Numbered from the stretch's first letter, positions 36,021-46,275 are shown. The stretch is DNA of 64,000 nucleotides from Neolewinella xylanilytica (GCF_002934605.1 NZ_PTJC01000006.1:2046001-2110000); one strand, 5' to 3'. Program-made: numbers and translations. Notes: generated by a model not told the origin, from the letters alone.

Positions 36021-37197
36021 GGTCATCACGTTCCTTGTGCCGGCGTGCGTCGCCGCCATGGTAAGCCTTACCGCTGCAAGCACCGCCGAAGACTGGGGTT
36101 TCTTTGGCCACCGACGCATCAACCGGCTGGCCACCTTTACCCTACCGGCGGAAATGATGTCCTTTTTCCGCCCGCAAATCGACTACCTCAGCGAGCACGC
36201 CGTGGACCCCGATAAACGCCGGTATGCCGCCCGCGACGAGGCCATCCGCCACTACATGGACCTCGATCATTTCGGCACCGCCCCCTTCCCGGGGTTGCCT
36301 CGGAATTATGCGGAAGCCCGGATGCGGTGGGGCCACGTCCTGGACGTCGGTCCCCATGGCGATACGGTAACGTGGGAAGTGGATACCGTACTCCTCAGCG
36401 ACGATATCGTGCTCCTACGTTCCGCAGGTCAAACGTTGGACCTTCCCTTCCGTGCCTACCGTAATCTCTGGTATGGGAACCTGGAGAACGACCGGACCGA
36501 CACCCTGCAGCAGCTCGGCCTTCCCCTTACCGGCTACCGTTTCGAATTTCGCGAATCCTTCAGCGATCACGGGATCCTACCCTACCATCTAGCAGCTTAC
36601 CACCGCCAACTGACCCGCGCTTTCATCGCCGGCGACGGTGGCCGGATCCTGCAACTGGCGGCCGAAATGGGTCATTACGTCGGCGACGCCCACGTGCCCC
36701 TGCATACCACGGAAAACTACAACGGGCAGCTGACCGGGCAGACGGGCATTCACGCTTTCTGGGAAAGTCGCTTACCGGAACTCTTCGCCGATCAAAACTA
36801 CGATTACTTCGTGGGGCCCGCGGAGTACATCGAAGATCCGGAGTCTTATTACTGGGACATCGTGCTCGAAAGCCATGCGTTGGTCGACAGCGTACTGAAC
36901 ACGGAACTGCGGTTGCGAAACGAATTCGGGGCCGACCAGCAGATGTGCTTCGAGGAGCGGCTCGGTCGCCAGGTGCGCACCCAGTGCAGCGGCTACGCGG
37001 AGGCCTGGTCGAAGGCGATGCACGGCATGGTGGAAGATCGCTTCCGGGCCGCCATTCACCGGGTCGGTTCCGTGTGGTACAGTTGCTGGGTGGACGCCGG
37101 GCAGCCCGACCTTTCGCTGCTGTCGGGGGCGTCGATCGAGCCCCTCGATACCTTCGCGATTACTAGCGATATAAACCAGTTCCGTCCCCATGAATAA
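36007..37197 (+). CDS. Zinc-dependent phospholipase C/S1-P1 nuclease-like protein
   Basis: A 396-residue exported protein with a signal peptide (MVSLTAAS region) and then the helical zinc-dependent phospholipase C/S1-P1 fold. Metal-ligand segments are WGFFGHRRINRLA (mature N-terminal Trp and the first His), AAEMGHYVGDAHVPLHTTEN (His/Asp cluster), and GIHAFWESRLPELF. The substrate could be phospholipid or nucleic acid. It overlaps the genes on both sides (14 and 8 bases), so it belongs to the gldG operon even though no gliding role is known. Confidence 0.84.
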   Translation: MIRSRVITFLVPACVAAMVSLTAASTAEDWGFFGHRRINRLATFTLPAEMMSFFRPQIDYLSEHAVDPDKRRYAARDEAIRHYMDLDHFGTAPFPGLPRNYAEARMRWGHVLDVGPHGDTVTWEVDTVLLSDDIVLLRSAGQTLDLPFRAYRNLWYGNLENDRTDTLQQLGLPLTGYRFEFRESFSDHGILPYHLAAYHRQLTRAFIAGDGGRILQLAAEMGHYVGDAHVPLHTTENYNGQLTGQTGIHAFWESRLPELFADQNYDYFVGPAEYIEDPESYYWDIVLESHALVDSVLNTELRLRNEFGADQQMCFEERLGRQVRTQCSGYAEAWSKAMHGMVEDRFRAAIHRVGSVWYSCWVDAGQPDLSLLSGASIEPLDTFAITSDINQFRPHE

Positions 37198-38623
37198 ACG
37201 TTGGTGGATGCTGGCCGCCTTTCTATTTTTACTGACCGCTTACTTTAGCGTCGGTCACCACCAGGGCGACGAACACTTTCAGATTCTCGAGTTCGCGGCC
37301 TACAAGCTGGGCCTCGCAGCATCCGACGACCTCAGCTGGGAATACCACGAAGCCATGCGCCCCGCCCTGCAGCCGGCGATGGTTTTCGGTCTGTACCGGG
37401 TGCTGGAAGTTTTCGGTCCGGTGAACCCCTTCGTAGTGGCTTTTCTGCTGCGGCTGCTGTCGGCCGGGGCTACGCTGGGTTTGGTTGCCGTCCTTCACCT
37501 TCGCTACCGGGATCAGTTGCTGTCCGGCGAGCGGACCGGCTGGCTATTGCTGCTGCTGTTCAACTGGTGCCTGTACTACAACGGGGTTCGTTTTTCGAGC
37601 GAGAACTGGGGCGGCCTGGCCGCGATCGCCGGACTGCTCAGTTTCCCCATTCGCTGGAACGATCGGCATTCCTTTACGCCCACCGGGGGATACGGAGCGG
37701 TATTCGCGGGTGTCTTTTTTGGACTGGCTTTTTTGTTCCGGTACCAGCTGGCGCTCTTCGTAGGTGGTTTTTACGTATGGTGGTTGCTGTTCTACCGGAA
37801 GGAATGGGGCCAACTGCTGACATCGGTTGCCGGCGGTCTGGCAGTGCTCGCCATTTGCTATCCGTTGACGTACTGGCTGTACGGTGAATGGACCATACCC
37901 GCCTGGAACTACTTCACCGCTAACCTGGTGGCGGGAAAAGCGGCCGGTTACGGAACGCTTCCGTGGTGGGCATACCTGAAATTGGTCTTCCTGCGGGGCG
38001 TCCCCCCCCTGGGCTTGCTGTACGTGGCGGCTACGCTGTACTTCGTATACCGTTACCGGAAAGATCCCGTGGCGTGGTCGGTTGGTGCATTCGTACTGGT
38101 GCACTCCCTACTCGGGCGGAAGGATATCCGTTTTCTGTTTCCGCTGATTCCGGTGCTACCCGTGCTGATCGCCGGAAGTTGGCGCGGTCTGGCGGACTTT
38201 CTGCTGTCATCCCGGCTGAAGAGAGGATTACGTCCTTTAGTCTGGACCTGTATCGTGGTGAACGGCTTGCTCTTAGCGGCCGTCGTCTTCCGACCGGCCG
38301 CCTCCGAGATCGCTCCGCTGCACTTCCTCTACCGCCACTACCCCGGGCCGGCCACGCTAACCGGGGCGGAAGCCCGCATTATCGTGGCGGAGGAAACTAC
38401 CGGGCGCTTTTTCCACCGTCGGGGTCACCGACTTGATCCCGGTTTGACGGACTATGGCACCTGCGCTCCGGCGCCCTGCCTTTACCTCCGGCGCACCAAC
38501 GGCGATCCGCGCCCTCCGGATGGAGCAAAATTGGTCTATACCGACCGGCCGGATTGGCTCTTATCGTGGCTGCCCTTCGGCTTGCTATCGCGGGAAAAGT
38601 GGTGGTACATCTACGAGGTGTAG
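37190..38623 (+). CDS. GT22-like membrane mannosyltransferase
   Basis: A 477-residue polytopic membrane protein with about 9-10 helices, of the Alg9/PIG-B-like GT-C glycosyltransferase type. The first loop has HHQGDEHFQILEF, matching the HxDExFQ catalytic pattern that uses a lipid-linked sugar donor. RYQLALFVGGF and GRKDIRFLFPLIPVLP (the HKExRF/HKDxRF-like motif, here RKDIRF) are further family signs. The acceptor is unknown: glycolipid, protein O-glycan or lipopolysaccharide. It is the last gene of the gldG operon, overlapping the phospholipase gene by 8 bases. Confidence 0.8.
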   Translation: MNKRWWMLAAFLFLLTAYFSVGHHQGDEHFQILEFAAYKLGLAASDDLSWEYHEAMRPALQPAMVFGLYRVLEVFGPVNPFVVAFLLRLLSAGATLGLVAVLHLRYRDQLLSGERTGWLLLLLFNWCLYYNGVRFSSENWGGLAAIAGLLSFPIRWNDRHSFTPTGGYGAVFAGVFFGLAFLFRYQLALFVGGFYVWWLLFYRKEWGQLLTSVAGGLAVLAICYPLTYWLYGEWTIPAWNYFTANLVAGKAAGYGTLPWWAYLKLVFLRGVPPLGLLYVAATLYFVYRYRKDPVAWSVGAFVLVHSLLGRKDIRFLFPLIPVLPVLIAGSWRGLADFLLSSRLKRGLRPLVWTCIVVNGLLLAAVVFRPAASEIAPLHFLYRHYPGPATLTGAEARIIVAEETTGRFFHRRGHRLDPGLTDYGTCAPAPCLYLRRTNGDPRPPDGAKLVYTDRPDWLLSWLPFGLLSREKWWYIYEV

Positions 38624-38664
38624 GGAAAGCTTGCCCGGGGGGCGGCTAACCGGTACGGCCTTCC

Positions 38665-38672
38665 TATATTTG
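38665..38672 (+). promoter_or_regulatory. Candidate -7 box (TATATTTG) of bioB
   Basis: An exact TAnnTTTG match ending only 6 bases before the bioB ATG. If used, transcription would start at or next to the start codon, giving a leaderless message. No clear -33 TTTG is seen at 17-20 bases spacing. Confidence 0.45.
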
Positions 38673-38678
38673 CCCCCT

Positions 38679-39761
38679 ATGACCGCCCAACCCGAACATA
38701 TCTCCGCCCACTGGACGCTCGAAGCGTTGCAGCAACTCCACGACCAACCGCTGATGGAACTCCTATTCCGCGCGGCCTCCGTGCACCGCCAGCACCACGA
38801 TCCCAATGAAGTACAGGTATCGAGCCTGCTGAGTATCAAAACCGGCGGTTGCCCGGAAGACTGCGGCTATTGCCCGCAAGCTGCCCGCTACCACACCGAC
38901 ATCGAGGAAAATGCCCTAATGACCGTTGAGCAGGTGCGCACCGCCGCCGAGCGCGCCAAAGGCCTGGGCAGCAGCCGGCTGTGTATGGGAGCTGCCTGGC
39001 GCAACGTCCGCGACGATGATGAATTCGACCAGGTACTGGATCTGGTCCGAACGGTGAACGGACTCGACATGGAAGTCTGCGCGACCCTCGGCATGCTTAC
39101 CCCTAACCAGGCCGAACGCCTCGCCGCGGCCGGACTCTACGCCTATAACCACAACCTCGACAGCAGCGAAGAATACTACCGGGAGGTGATCTCGACCCGT
39201 GGCTACGAGGATCGGCTGGAAACAATTGGCAACGCGCGCAAGGCCGGACTTACCGTCTGCTCCGGTGGCATCATCGGCATGGGCGAAACGGTTGACGACC
39301 GGCTGAAAATGCTACTCACCCTGGCTTCCCTGGACCCCGTTCCGGAGTCCATTCCCATCAATGCCCTGGTAGCGGTTGAGGGTACGCCCCTGGAGGACCA
39401 GCAGCCCGTTGACATCTTCGAAATGGTACGGATGATCGCCGTCACCCGCATCGTCATCCCCACAACCACCGTGCGCCTGAGCGCCGGCCGGAAGGATATG
39501 AGCCCGGAAGGACAGGCATTGTGCTTCTTCGCCGGAGCGGGATCGATTTTCGCCGGCGACAAACTGCTCACTACCCCCAATCCCGAGGCATTCGCGGATA
39601 TGGAGCTCTTCGGTGCCCTCGGGCTGAAGCCGACCCGCGCCTACGCCAAGGGAGAACGGCCCGAACCCGGTGTCGATCCCGGCCGGCCCGGTGACAAGCA
39701 ACGCATTAAATGGAGCCGTCCGGGCCACCGTATCGAACGCAACGAGGCTAAGCGGAAGTGA
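38679..39761 (+). CDS. bioB: Biotin synthase
   Basis: Radical SAM enzyme that inserts sulfur into dethiobiotin; 360 residues from the ATG at 38679. The frame is open upstream to 38454, but that part is antisense-like sequence within the GT22 gene. The radical SAM cluster motif is CPEDCGYCPQ, followed by YNHNLDSSEEYY and GMGE. R in TTVRLSAGRKDM would bind the [2Fe-2S] cluster, and ANSIFAGDKLLTT-type sequence (GSIFAGDKLLTTPNP) is near the C-terminus. No other biotin genes are nearby. A -7 box lies 6 bases upstream. Confidence 0.95.
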   Translation: MTAQPEHISAHWTLEALQQLHDQPLMELLFRAASVHRQHHDPNEVQVSSLLSIKTGGCPEDCGYCPQAARYHTDIEENALMTVEQVRTAAERAKGLGSSRLCMGAAWRNVRDDDEFDQVLDLVRTVNGLDMEVCATLGMLTPNQAERLAAAGLYAYNHNLDSSEEYYREVISTRGYEDRLETIGNARKAGLTVCSGGIIGMGETVDDRLKMLLTLASLDPVPESIPINALVAVEGTPLEDQQPVDIFEMVRMIAVTRIVIPTTTVRLSAGRKDMSPEGQALCFFAGAGSIFAGDKLLTTPNPEAFADMELFGALGLKPTRAYAKGERPEPGVDPGRPGDKQRIKWSRPGHRIERNEAKRK

Positions 39762-39831
39762 TTTATAGTAGCCGCTCCAGCTATCCCTGCCAACCGATGG
39801 AGAAGACATTTCAGGAATAAAACAGCATATT

Positions 39832-40590
39832 ATGAGTCGGACAATGGTCGCCGGAAATTGGAAAATGAATACCACGCCCTCCCAGGGAGCAAGCCTGATC
39901 CGGGAGGTGATGGAAAAGGTCGGAACGCCGGCAACCCGCGTCGTATTTGGCGTACCCGCGATTCAACTCATGCAGGCGCAGGAGTTAGTTGCCGGACATA
40001 CGAACTATGCCCTGGCGGCGCAGAACATGCACCAGGAAGCCAATGGCGCCTATACCGGCGAAATCAGCGCGGAGATGCTCACCGAGGTAGGTATCGAATA
40101 CGTCATTCTCGGCCACAGCGAGCGCCGCGATTACGCGGGAGAAGACGACGATCTCATTAACGTGAAAATTCAGCGGGCGCTGGAAGCGGGACTCCAGCCC
40201 ATCTACTGTTGCGGGGAGAAACTCGACATCCGCGAGGCGGGAAACCAGGAGCTGGTCGTTGGCAAGCAGGTAGAACAGGCGCTTTATTCCCTCGACCCCG
40301 ACCAGATTTCGAAGGTGATCATCGCTTACGAGCCCGTGTGGGCCATCGGTACCGGCGTGACCGCCAGCAAGGAGCAGGCCCAGGAAATGCACGCCTCGAT
40401 TCGGCGCATGATCGCCAACCAGTTCGGTACGGACGTAGCCCAGAACATGACCATCCTGTACGGTGGCTCCGTCAAACCGAATAACGCCAAGGAGCTATTC
40501 GATCAGCCGGACGTAGACGGCGGCCTCGTAGGCGGCGCTAGCCTGGACGCGGACAGCTTCGCCGCGATCATCCTGGCGGCCGGCAGCTGA
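39832..40590 (+). CDS. tpiA: Triosephosphate isomerase
   Basis: Glycolytic enzyme interconverting dihydroxyacetone phosphate and glyceraldehyde-3-phosphate; 252 residues, full length. The active-site Lys is in GNWKMN near residue 10, the His in ILGHSERRDY and the Glu in IIAYEPVWAIGTG. The phosphate loop is LYGGSVKPNNA, and GGLVGGASL closes the barrel. It lies 70 bases after bioB, and its stop directly abuts the convergent porT stop. Confidence 0.97.
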   Translation: MSRTMVAGNWKMNTTPSQGASLIREVMEKVGTPATRVVFGVPAIQLMQAQELVAGHTNYALAAQNMHQEANGAYTGEISAEMLTEVGIEYVILGHSERRDYAGEDDDLINVKIQRALEAGLQPIYCCGEKLDIREAGNQELVVGKQVEQALYSLDPDQISKVIIAYEPVWAIGTGVTASKEQAQEMHASIRRMIANQFGTDVAQNMTILYGGSVKPNNAKELFDQPDVDGGLVGGASLDADSFAAIILAAGS

Positions 40591-41337
40591 TCAGCCTTCG
40601 ATGTGAAAGGAAATGGTGAATGTCCGGCTGGTCACCTTCTCCAGTACCCGACTTTCGGGTAAGGTAGGGTTGAACAACAGGCTATTGCCAATGCCGTGAC
40701 TGATCTTGAATTCGGGGGAGAGGATGAAATAAGGGAAGAAAATCTGTATTCCCGCACCGTACTCCACGGCGAAATCGTGGGGGCTGATGCGGACCAGCTC
40801 CTCCGCCTGCCGCGTACGCGACTCGGTGGCCACGTCGTAGCTGTACTTCATACCCGCCACGAGAAACAACCGCTTATCGCGGTAGGGCGCGCTCTTGTAC
40901 CGGAAATAAAAGGGCAGTTCGAGGAATACCGATTCGATCTTCTCCTGGCTCTCCACCCTGTTGACGGTGCTTTGGGTATAATTCAGCGTGCGTTCGGCGA
41001 AGCTGAACCCCGGCGTAAAGCGAAAGTCGAAATACTTGCCAAGTTTGAGGTTACCGATCAGGTTCAGGTTGAAGCCCGGACCGTTCAGGCTTTCCACCCC
41101 GATTATGGAGTCGGTATAAATGAAGTCCTTGCTCCGGTAGGGGGTATACCGACTGGAATTAAAACCCAGCGTGATGCCGAAGTAATAGGGTTTGGACTGA
41201 AAGTCGTAGAAGTTGTAGTTCTTCCCTCCGACGAACTGAGCACGTAAACCGGAGCAAAAGCAAAGGGCAAAGAGCAGCGCCAGGGTTAACGGGTGGCGGT
41301 ATAAATGCTTGCGATGCCTAAGGTAAGTGCTTGCCAT
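40591..41337 (-). CDS. porT: T9SS/gliding protein PorT
   Basis: A 248-residue outer-membrane beta-barrel of the PorT family, required for type IX secretion in relatives. A signal peptide (LLFALCFCSGLRAQF) is followed by FYDFQSKPYYFGITLGFN, the family's N-terminal signature. Amphipathic strands end in FTISFHIEG. The ATG at 41337 lies inside ubiE, a 52-base overlap; there is no later methionine before the signal peptide, so this start is needed. The ubiE-porT adjacency is widespread in Bacteroidota and supports the call. Confidence 0.9.
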   Translation of the reverse strand: MASTYLRHRKHLYRHPLTLALLFALCFCSGLRAQFVGGKNYNFYDFQSKPYYFGITLGFNSSRYTPYRSKDFIYTDSIIGVESLNGPGFNLNLIGNLKLGKYFDFRFTPGFSFAERTLNYTQSTVNRVESQEKIESVFLELPFYFRYKSAPYRDKRLFLVAGMKYSYDVATESRTRQAEELVRISPHDFAVEYGAGIQIFFPYFILSPEFKISHGIGNSLLFNPTLPESRVLEKVTSRTFTISFHIEG

Positions 41338-42023
41338 TCAGTGTTGTTATAGCCGACCCGATCGAGGATCTGTAGAAACGCTTTGCCGCTCGGAAATGCC
41401 TGGACGCTCTCGAAAAGGTAGGCGTAGGCCCGGGGGTCCTTGCTCTGTAAACGGCCGATAAGCGGCATAATTTTGCCGAAGTACAGATTAAAGCCCCAGC
41501 GAACGGGAGCGTAAGGTATCCGACTAAACTCGAGGATCACCAATTTCCCCCCGGGCCGAAGCACGCGGCGCATTTCGGCCAACCCCTTCTCTAAATTTTC
41601 GAAATTCCGTACCCCAAAGGCCACCGTTACCGCATCGAAGGAGGCGTCGGCGTAGGGCAGCCGTTCGCTGTCGCCCTGTTCCAGTACGATGCGACCGTCC
41701 AGCCCGGCGGCGGAGACCTTTTTCCGGCCGTAAGCGAGCATTCCCTCGCTGAGGTCCACCCCGGTCACGTGTTGCGCGCCGGTGCGCAGGATCGTTTGAA
41801 TCGCAACGTCGGCCGTGCCGGTCGCAACGTCCAATATGCGTTGGTGCTTTTGGGGATCCAGCTCGGCGATCATCCGCTTGCGCCAAATGGTGTCGATCCC
41901 CAGGGAGGTGCCGCGGTTAAGCAGGTCGTAAGTGGGGGCGATGGAGTCGAACATACGTCCAACCTCTTCCTTTTTTGATTCCCCTTCTCCGTAGGGCTTG
42001 ACGACTCGTTCCGTACCTGACAT
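41286..42023 (-). CDS. ubiE: Demethylmenaquinone methyltransferase (UbiE/MenG)
   Basis: SAM-dependent methyltransferase that performs the last step of menaquinone synthesis; 245 residues. Family features are MFDSIAPTYDLLNRGTSLGI at the start, SAM motif I ILDVATGTADVAIQ, DLSEGMLAYGRKKV, and AVTVAFGVRNFENLEKGLAE. LVILEFSRIPYAP completes the core. It lies upstream of porT with a 52-base overlap and is divergent from gyrA. Together with mqnB at 5.3 kb it indicates a menaquinone-based respiratory chain. Confidence 0.95.
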   Translation of the reverse strand: MSGTERVVKPYGEGESKKEEVGRMFDSIAPTYDLLNRGTSLGIDTIWRKRMIAELDPQKHQRILDVATGTADVAIQTILRTGAQHVTGVDLSEGMLAYGRKKVSAAGLDGRIVLEQGDSERLPYADASFDAVTVAFGVRNFENLEKGLAEMRRVLRPGGKLVILEFSRIPYAPVRWGFNLYFGKIMPLIGRLQSKDPRAYAYLFESVQAFPSGKAFLQILDRVGYNNTEWQALTLGIASIYTATR

Positions 42024-42084
42024 ATGGATTACTTAACCCCCCATATTAGCTTTGGTTGAGCTATGATTGTAGGCACGATTTTTG

Positions 42085-42092
42085 TACCTTCG
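42085..42092 (+). promoter_or_regulatory. Candidate -7 box (TACCTTCG) for gyrA
   Basis: TACCTTCG is one base off the TAnnTTTG consensus and lies 43 bases before the gyrA ATG, in the ubiE-gyrA divergent region. TTG trimers lie 15 and 25 bases upstream, neither at ideal spacing. Confidence 0.35.
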
Positions 42093-42135
42093 CGGGAAGG
42101 CGAAAGCGCCGGAATTTTTTAACTCCTTGCCATTT

Positions 42136-44700
42136 ATGCCAAATTCAAGAATCATCCCGGTCAACATAGAGGACCAGATGAAATCGGCTTACATCGACTA
42201 CTCCATGTCGGTCATTGTAAGTCGTGCCCTACCCGATGTGCGGGACGGGCTAAAACCGGTTCACCGCCGGGTACTTTTTGGGATGTCCGAGCTCGGGCTC
42301 AGCTACCGCGGTTCCCACAAGAAGAGCGCGCGTATCGTCGGTGAGGTACTCGGTAAGTACCACCCCCACGGCGATTCGTCGGTGTACGATACCATGGTGC
42401 GTATGGCCCAGGACTGGTCGTTGCGCTATCCCCTGGTTGACGGCCAGGGTAACTTCGGCTCGATGGACGGCGACAGCCCGGCCGCCATGCGGTACACCGA
42501 GGCCCGCCTCCAGCGGATCTCCGACAGCATCCTGGGTGACCTGGACAAGGATACGGTCGACTACCAGCTCAATTTTGACGATACGCTTAAGGAGCCCACC
42601 GTGATGCCCACCCGCATCCCGAACTTACTCGTCAACGGTGCCAGCGGTATCGCGGTCGGTATGGCCACCAACATGCTGCCCCACAACCTGAATGAGGTGG
42701 TGGACGGGGTGATCGCCACGGTCGACAAGCCCGATATCACGGTCGAGGAATTGATGGAGTTCATCAAGGCGCCCGACTTCCCCACCGGTGGCATCATCTA
42801 CGGTATGGACGGTGTACGGGAAGCTTTCCGCACCGGCCGTGGTAGGGTCGTTCTGCGGGGTCGTGCCGACATCAAGGTGGATGACAACGACCGCGAGACC
42901 ATTATCATCAGCGAAATCCCCTACCAGGTTAACAAAGCGACGATGGTCGCCAAGATCGCCGAGCTCGTCAACGACGGCAAGATCACCGGCATCAGCGCCG
43001 TACGCGACGAATCGGATCGCGACGGCGTACGCGTCGTCATCGAGGTGAAGCGGGACGCGATGGCCACCATCGTTCTCAGCTACCTTTACAAATACACGCC
43101 GCTGCAGTCCAGCTACGGCGTCAACAACGTCGCCCTGGTGAATGGGCGGCCGATGACGCTGAATCTAAAGGACCTTATCGAGGAGTTCGTAGCGTTCCGC
43201 CTGGAAGTCATTCAACGCCGGACCCGCTTCGAATTGAATAAGGCCCTGGCACGGGCCCACATCCTCATCGGTTTACTCATCGCGCTGGACTACCTCGACG
43301 AGGTGATCAAATTGATCCGCGCCAGCGATAACCCCGAAGACGCGAAAGCCGGGCTGATGGCCGGTGACTTCGTTCAGGACAAGGCTGCCTTCTGGGAAAA
43401 ATTCGGCGACCTCGTCCAGGAGGTACAGACCGAGGAACTGATGGTGTTGGATGGCAACGTCATGAGCGAGGAGCAGGCCAAGGCCATCCTGGACATGCGT
43501 CTGCAGAAGTTAACCGGCCTGGAGATCACCAAGATCCGGGACGAATACGCGGAAATCCGTGCCCTCATCGATCGGCTGCGTGCCATCCTGGAAAGCGAGG
43601 AACTGCAACGGGATATTATTAAGGAAGAGCTTCAGGACGTGAAGGCCCGCTTCGGTGACGAACGCCGGTCGGAAATCAGCCTGGACACGGCCGACATTTC
43701 CATTACGGATATGATAGCCGATGAGGACGTGGTGGTGACCATTTCCCACCTCGGCTATATCAAACGCACCCCCGTCGCCGAATACCGGGCGCAGGGGCGG
43801 GGCGGCCGCGGAAGCCGGGGCAGCAAAACCCGTGATGCGGATTTCGTGGAGCACTTGTTTATTGCGAGCAACCACAATTATCTGCTCCTCTTTACCGAGC
43901 AGGGACGCTGCTACTGGTTGCGGATCTACGAGATTCCGGAGGCCGGTAAGAACAGTGGCGGGCGGGTGATCCAGAACATCCTGGCCATGCCCAAGGAGGA
44001 CAGCGTACGCGCCTACATCAGCGTAGCGGACCTGACCGACGAGGAGTTCCTCAATAATCATTCCGTCATCTTCGCCACGAAACGCGGGCAGGTGAAGAAA
44101 ACGAGTCTGGAAGAGTATAGCCGTCCCCGCACGAACGGTGTCAATGCCATTACCATCAACGAGGGAGACGAACTCCTGGAAGCCCGGCTTACCACCGGAA
44201 GCAGCCACGTGTTCCTGGCCACCCGTAAAGGGCAGGCCATTCACTTCGAGGAAGAGAAAGTGCGGAATATGGGCCGGAATGCCGCTGGCGTACGCGGCAT
44301 TTCCCTTAACGGTGATGATGATGCGGTCGTGGGAATGGTGACCATTGAACACGAAACGGATTCGGACAAGTCGATCCTCGTCGTGAGCGCAAAAGGCATG
44401 GGCAAACGGTCGGAATGGTCGGAATACCGAATCACCAACCGCGGAGGTAAGGGCGTATCGACGATGCGAATTTCCAAGAAAACCGGGGAGTTGGTAAGCA
44501 TTAAAGCCGTTAGCGACGACGACGACCTGATGATTACCAACCGGTCGGGCATCCTCATCCGCACCTCCATGAACGATCTTCGGGTGATGGGACGGTCGAC
44601 TCAGGGCGTCCGCCTCATCAAACTGGACGGCGACGATGCCATCGCGGATGTCGCGGTAGTCAGCATCGATGAAACCGAATTGGTCGGTGAAGAAGAATAG
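42136..44700 (+). CDS. gyrA: DNA gyrase subunit A
   Basis: Breakage-reunion subunit of DNA gyrase; 854 residues from the ATG at 42136 ([19 protein letters not shown]). A frame extension to 42082 would run through the promoter region. The catalytic Tyr is Y120 in [10 protein letters not shown]. The quinolone-determining region keeps the susceptible-type Ser81 and Asp85 in [12 protein letters not shown]. The C-terminal beta-pinwheel carries a GyrA box (QGRGGRG at about 555), which marks gyrase rather than topoisomerase IV. The acidic tail ends ELVGEEE. Confidence 0.97.
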   Translation: MPNSRIIPVNIEDQMKSAYIDYSMSVIVSRALPDVRDGLKPVHRRVLFGMSELGLSYRGSHKKSARIVGEVLGKYHPHGDSSVYDTMVRMAQDWSLRYPLVDGQGNFGSMDGDSPAAMRYTEARLQRISDSILGDLDKDTVDYQLNFDDTLKEPTVMPTRIPNLLVNGASGIAVGMATNMLPHNLNEVVDGVIATVDKPDITVEELMEFIKAPDFPTGGIIYGMDGVREAFRTGRGRVVLRGRADIKVDDNDRETIIISEIPYQVNKATMVAKIAELVNDGKITGISAVRDESDRDGVRVVIEVKRDAMATIVLSYLYKYTPLQSSYGVNNVALVNGRPMTLNLKDLIEEFVAFRLEVIQRRTRFELNKALARAHILIGLLIALDYLDEVIKLIRASDNPEDAKAGLMAGDFVQDKAAFWEKFGDLVQEVQTEELMVLDGNVMSEEQAKAILDMRLQKLTGLEITKIRDEYAEIRALIDRLRAILESEELQRDIIKEELQDVKARFGDERRSEISLDTADISITDMIADEDVVVTISHLGYIKRTPVAEYRAQGRGGRGSRGSKTRDADFVEHLFIASNHNYLLLFTEQGRCYWLRIYEIPEAGKNSGGRVIQNILAMPKEDSVRAYISVADLTDEEFLNNHSVIFATKRGQVKKTSLEEYSRPRTNGVNAITINEGDELLEARLTTGSSHVFLATRKGQAIHFEEEKVRNMGRNAAGVRGISLNGDDDAVVGMVTIEHETDSDKSILVVSAKGMGKRSEWSEYRITNRGGKGVSTMRISKKTGELVSIKAVSDDDDLMITNRSGILIRTSMNDLRVMGRSTQGVRLIKLDGDDAIADVAVVSIDETELVGEEE

Positions 44701-44877
44701 GAGGAATTGCTCCCGGACATCGACGGGCACGAACACCTTTTTTCTCGATCCGTTGCATATTTTAGGACGGCATTAACGATACTTGCCATTTCTGACCTGT
44801 TTTATTATTTTCCGTAGGTGTTGCATACCACCTGGGGGGACACTAATCAATCTAATTCGAAACCAACAACCACAATT

Positions 44878-46197
44878 ATGCGAAAATTCATGCTTAGCGC
44901 ACTTCTCGCCGTTTTTGCCATTTCGGCTGCGTTCGCGCAGTCGGGGGAAGACGCCCTGAAGAATGCCACTAAATCCTACAGTAAATACAGTTCTTCCAGC
45001 GATGTAATGGAATTGCAGACCGCCGTGGACGCCATCGAGGTCGCCCTCGACGACAGCCAGATGCAGAGCAACTATGAAGCGTACTTGGAAGCCGGTAATA
45101 TTTACGCAGCCGCCATCAATGAATACGTCACGCAACGGTCCATCAGCCCCGGCGAAACCGTCAACCCGATGGTAGCCCGTGCCGCTTCCAAGGCCGCACA
45201 GGCTTACATGAAGGCGTACGAACTGGCAGATAAGCGCCGCGGACAGAAAGATGCGCTCGAAGGCCTACAAAATCTGCAGGCGAATATTTCCAACGAGGGC
45301 ATTTACGCTATCCAGGATGAAAACTACGGAGATAGCTTTGAAGCCTTTAACACCAGCGTTACCGTCCACGAGTTTCTTTCCGACAACGACGGCGATAGTG
45401 CGTTTGAAGGAGACGAAGCGAAACTGAACGAGGAGCGCTACTACGCTGCCCTTTCCGCCGTACTGGCGGAAAATTTCGATGCCGCCGAGCCACTTTTCAT
45501 TGCCCTCTACGAAGAGAACTACGATGATGCCAGTATCTACGATGGTCTTTTCAAAGTATACAGCGGCAAGGGTGATATGGAATCGGCCGGTAAGTACCTT
45601 TCGGAAGGACGCGAAAAGTACCCGGAAAATACCCAACTGCTTTTCTCGGAAATCAACTACTATCTAGCCGAAGGCCGGCTGGACGAGTTGACGGATAAAC
45701 TGCAGGAAGCCATCAACGCCGAACCCGAGAACGTCAGCCTTTACGCTACCTTGGGACAGGTGTACGAGCAATTGTACAACAAACAGCGCGAAACGGATCC
45801 TGAAGCGGCTACGGAGTATTTCGAAAAGGCTAAAAGCAACTACGAGCGCGGCCTGGAAGTCGAGCCGGAAAATGCTTCGCTGATTTACAGCCTCGGTGCG
45901 CTTTACTTTAACCGGGCTGCCAAAATGACCGAGCAACTCGTTGACCTGAGCAGCGACCTGAGCAAGGACGGTCAGGCAAAGTACGAAGCACTGGAAAAGG
46001 AGATCAATAACGAGTTCGACCAGGCTTTCCCTTACTTTCAGAAGGCGGAAATGACCGACCCCAACAACCGGAATACCCTGATCGCCCTTAAGGAAATCTT
46101 TGCCCGCCGCGACAATTTCGAAGGTTCTACCGAGATGAAAAATCGTCTGGACCGTATCGAAGCAGGCGAAACCATCGAGTCTTCTTACTTTGAGTAA
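44878..46197 (+). CDS. Exported TPR-repeat protein
   Basis: 439 residues from the ATG at 44878; upstream in-frame codons lie in the leader. A signal peptide (LSALLAVFAISAAFAQS) is cut near residue 21. The mature protein is acidic and helical, with several tetratricopeptide-like repeats in the second half (SIYDGLFKVYSGKGDMESAGKY, then SLYATLGQVYEQL, then SLIYSLGALYFNRAA). It probably acts as a periplasmic scaffold; partners are unknown. A strong hairpin terminator follows 24 bases after the stop. Confidence 0.83.
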   Translation: MRKFMLSALLAVFAISAAFAQSGEDALKNATKSYSKYSSSSDVMELQTAVDAIEVALDDSQMQSNYEAYLEAGNIYAAAINEYVTQRSISPGETVNPMVARAASKAAQAYMKAYELADKRRGQKDALEGLQNLQANISNEGIYAIQDENYGDSFEAFNTSVTVHEFLSDNDGDSAFEGDEAKLNEERYYAALSAVLAENFDAAEPLFIALYEENYDDASIYDGLFKVYSGKGDMESAGKYLSEGREKYPENTQLLFSEINYYLAEGRLDELTDKLQEAINAEPENVSLYATLGQVYEQLYNKQRETDPEAATEYFEKAKSNYERGLEVEPENASLIYSLGALYFNRAAKMTEQLVDLSSDLSKDGQAKYEALEKEINNEFDQAFPYFQKAEMTDPNNRNTLIALKEIFARRDNFEGSTEMKNRLDRIEAGETIESSYFE

Positions 46198-46220
46198 GCA
46201 AGCTTCAAGGTTTTAAGCAT

Positions 46221-46253
46221 AAAGGCCCCGCCGATCAAATCGGCGGGGCCTTT
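46221..46253 (+). terminator. Rho-independent-type terminator after the TPR gene
   Basis: A perfect 15-base-pair stem (AAAGGCCCCGCCGAT with ATCGGCGGGGCCTTT) around a three-base loop, then TTTGTTATTG. It is symmetrical enough to work for the convergent radical SAM gene as well, whose stop is 23 bases away. Confidence 0.85.
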
Positions 46254-46275
46254 GTTATTGTACACCTTTGTAGGG

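Noticed and set aside
41286-41337. Overlap of porT and ubiE read as an annotation error
   Set aside because: The porT signal peptide needs this ATG, no later methionine fits, and ubiE is complete to its own stop.
43510-44736. 408-codon open frame antisense to gyrA
   Set aside because: High-GC codon shadow of a well-conserved gene; no recognisable domain or initiation context.
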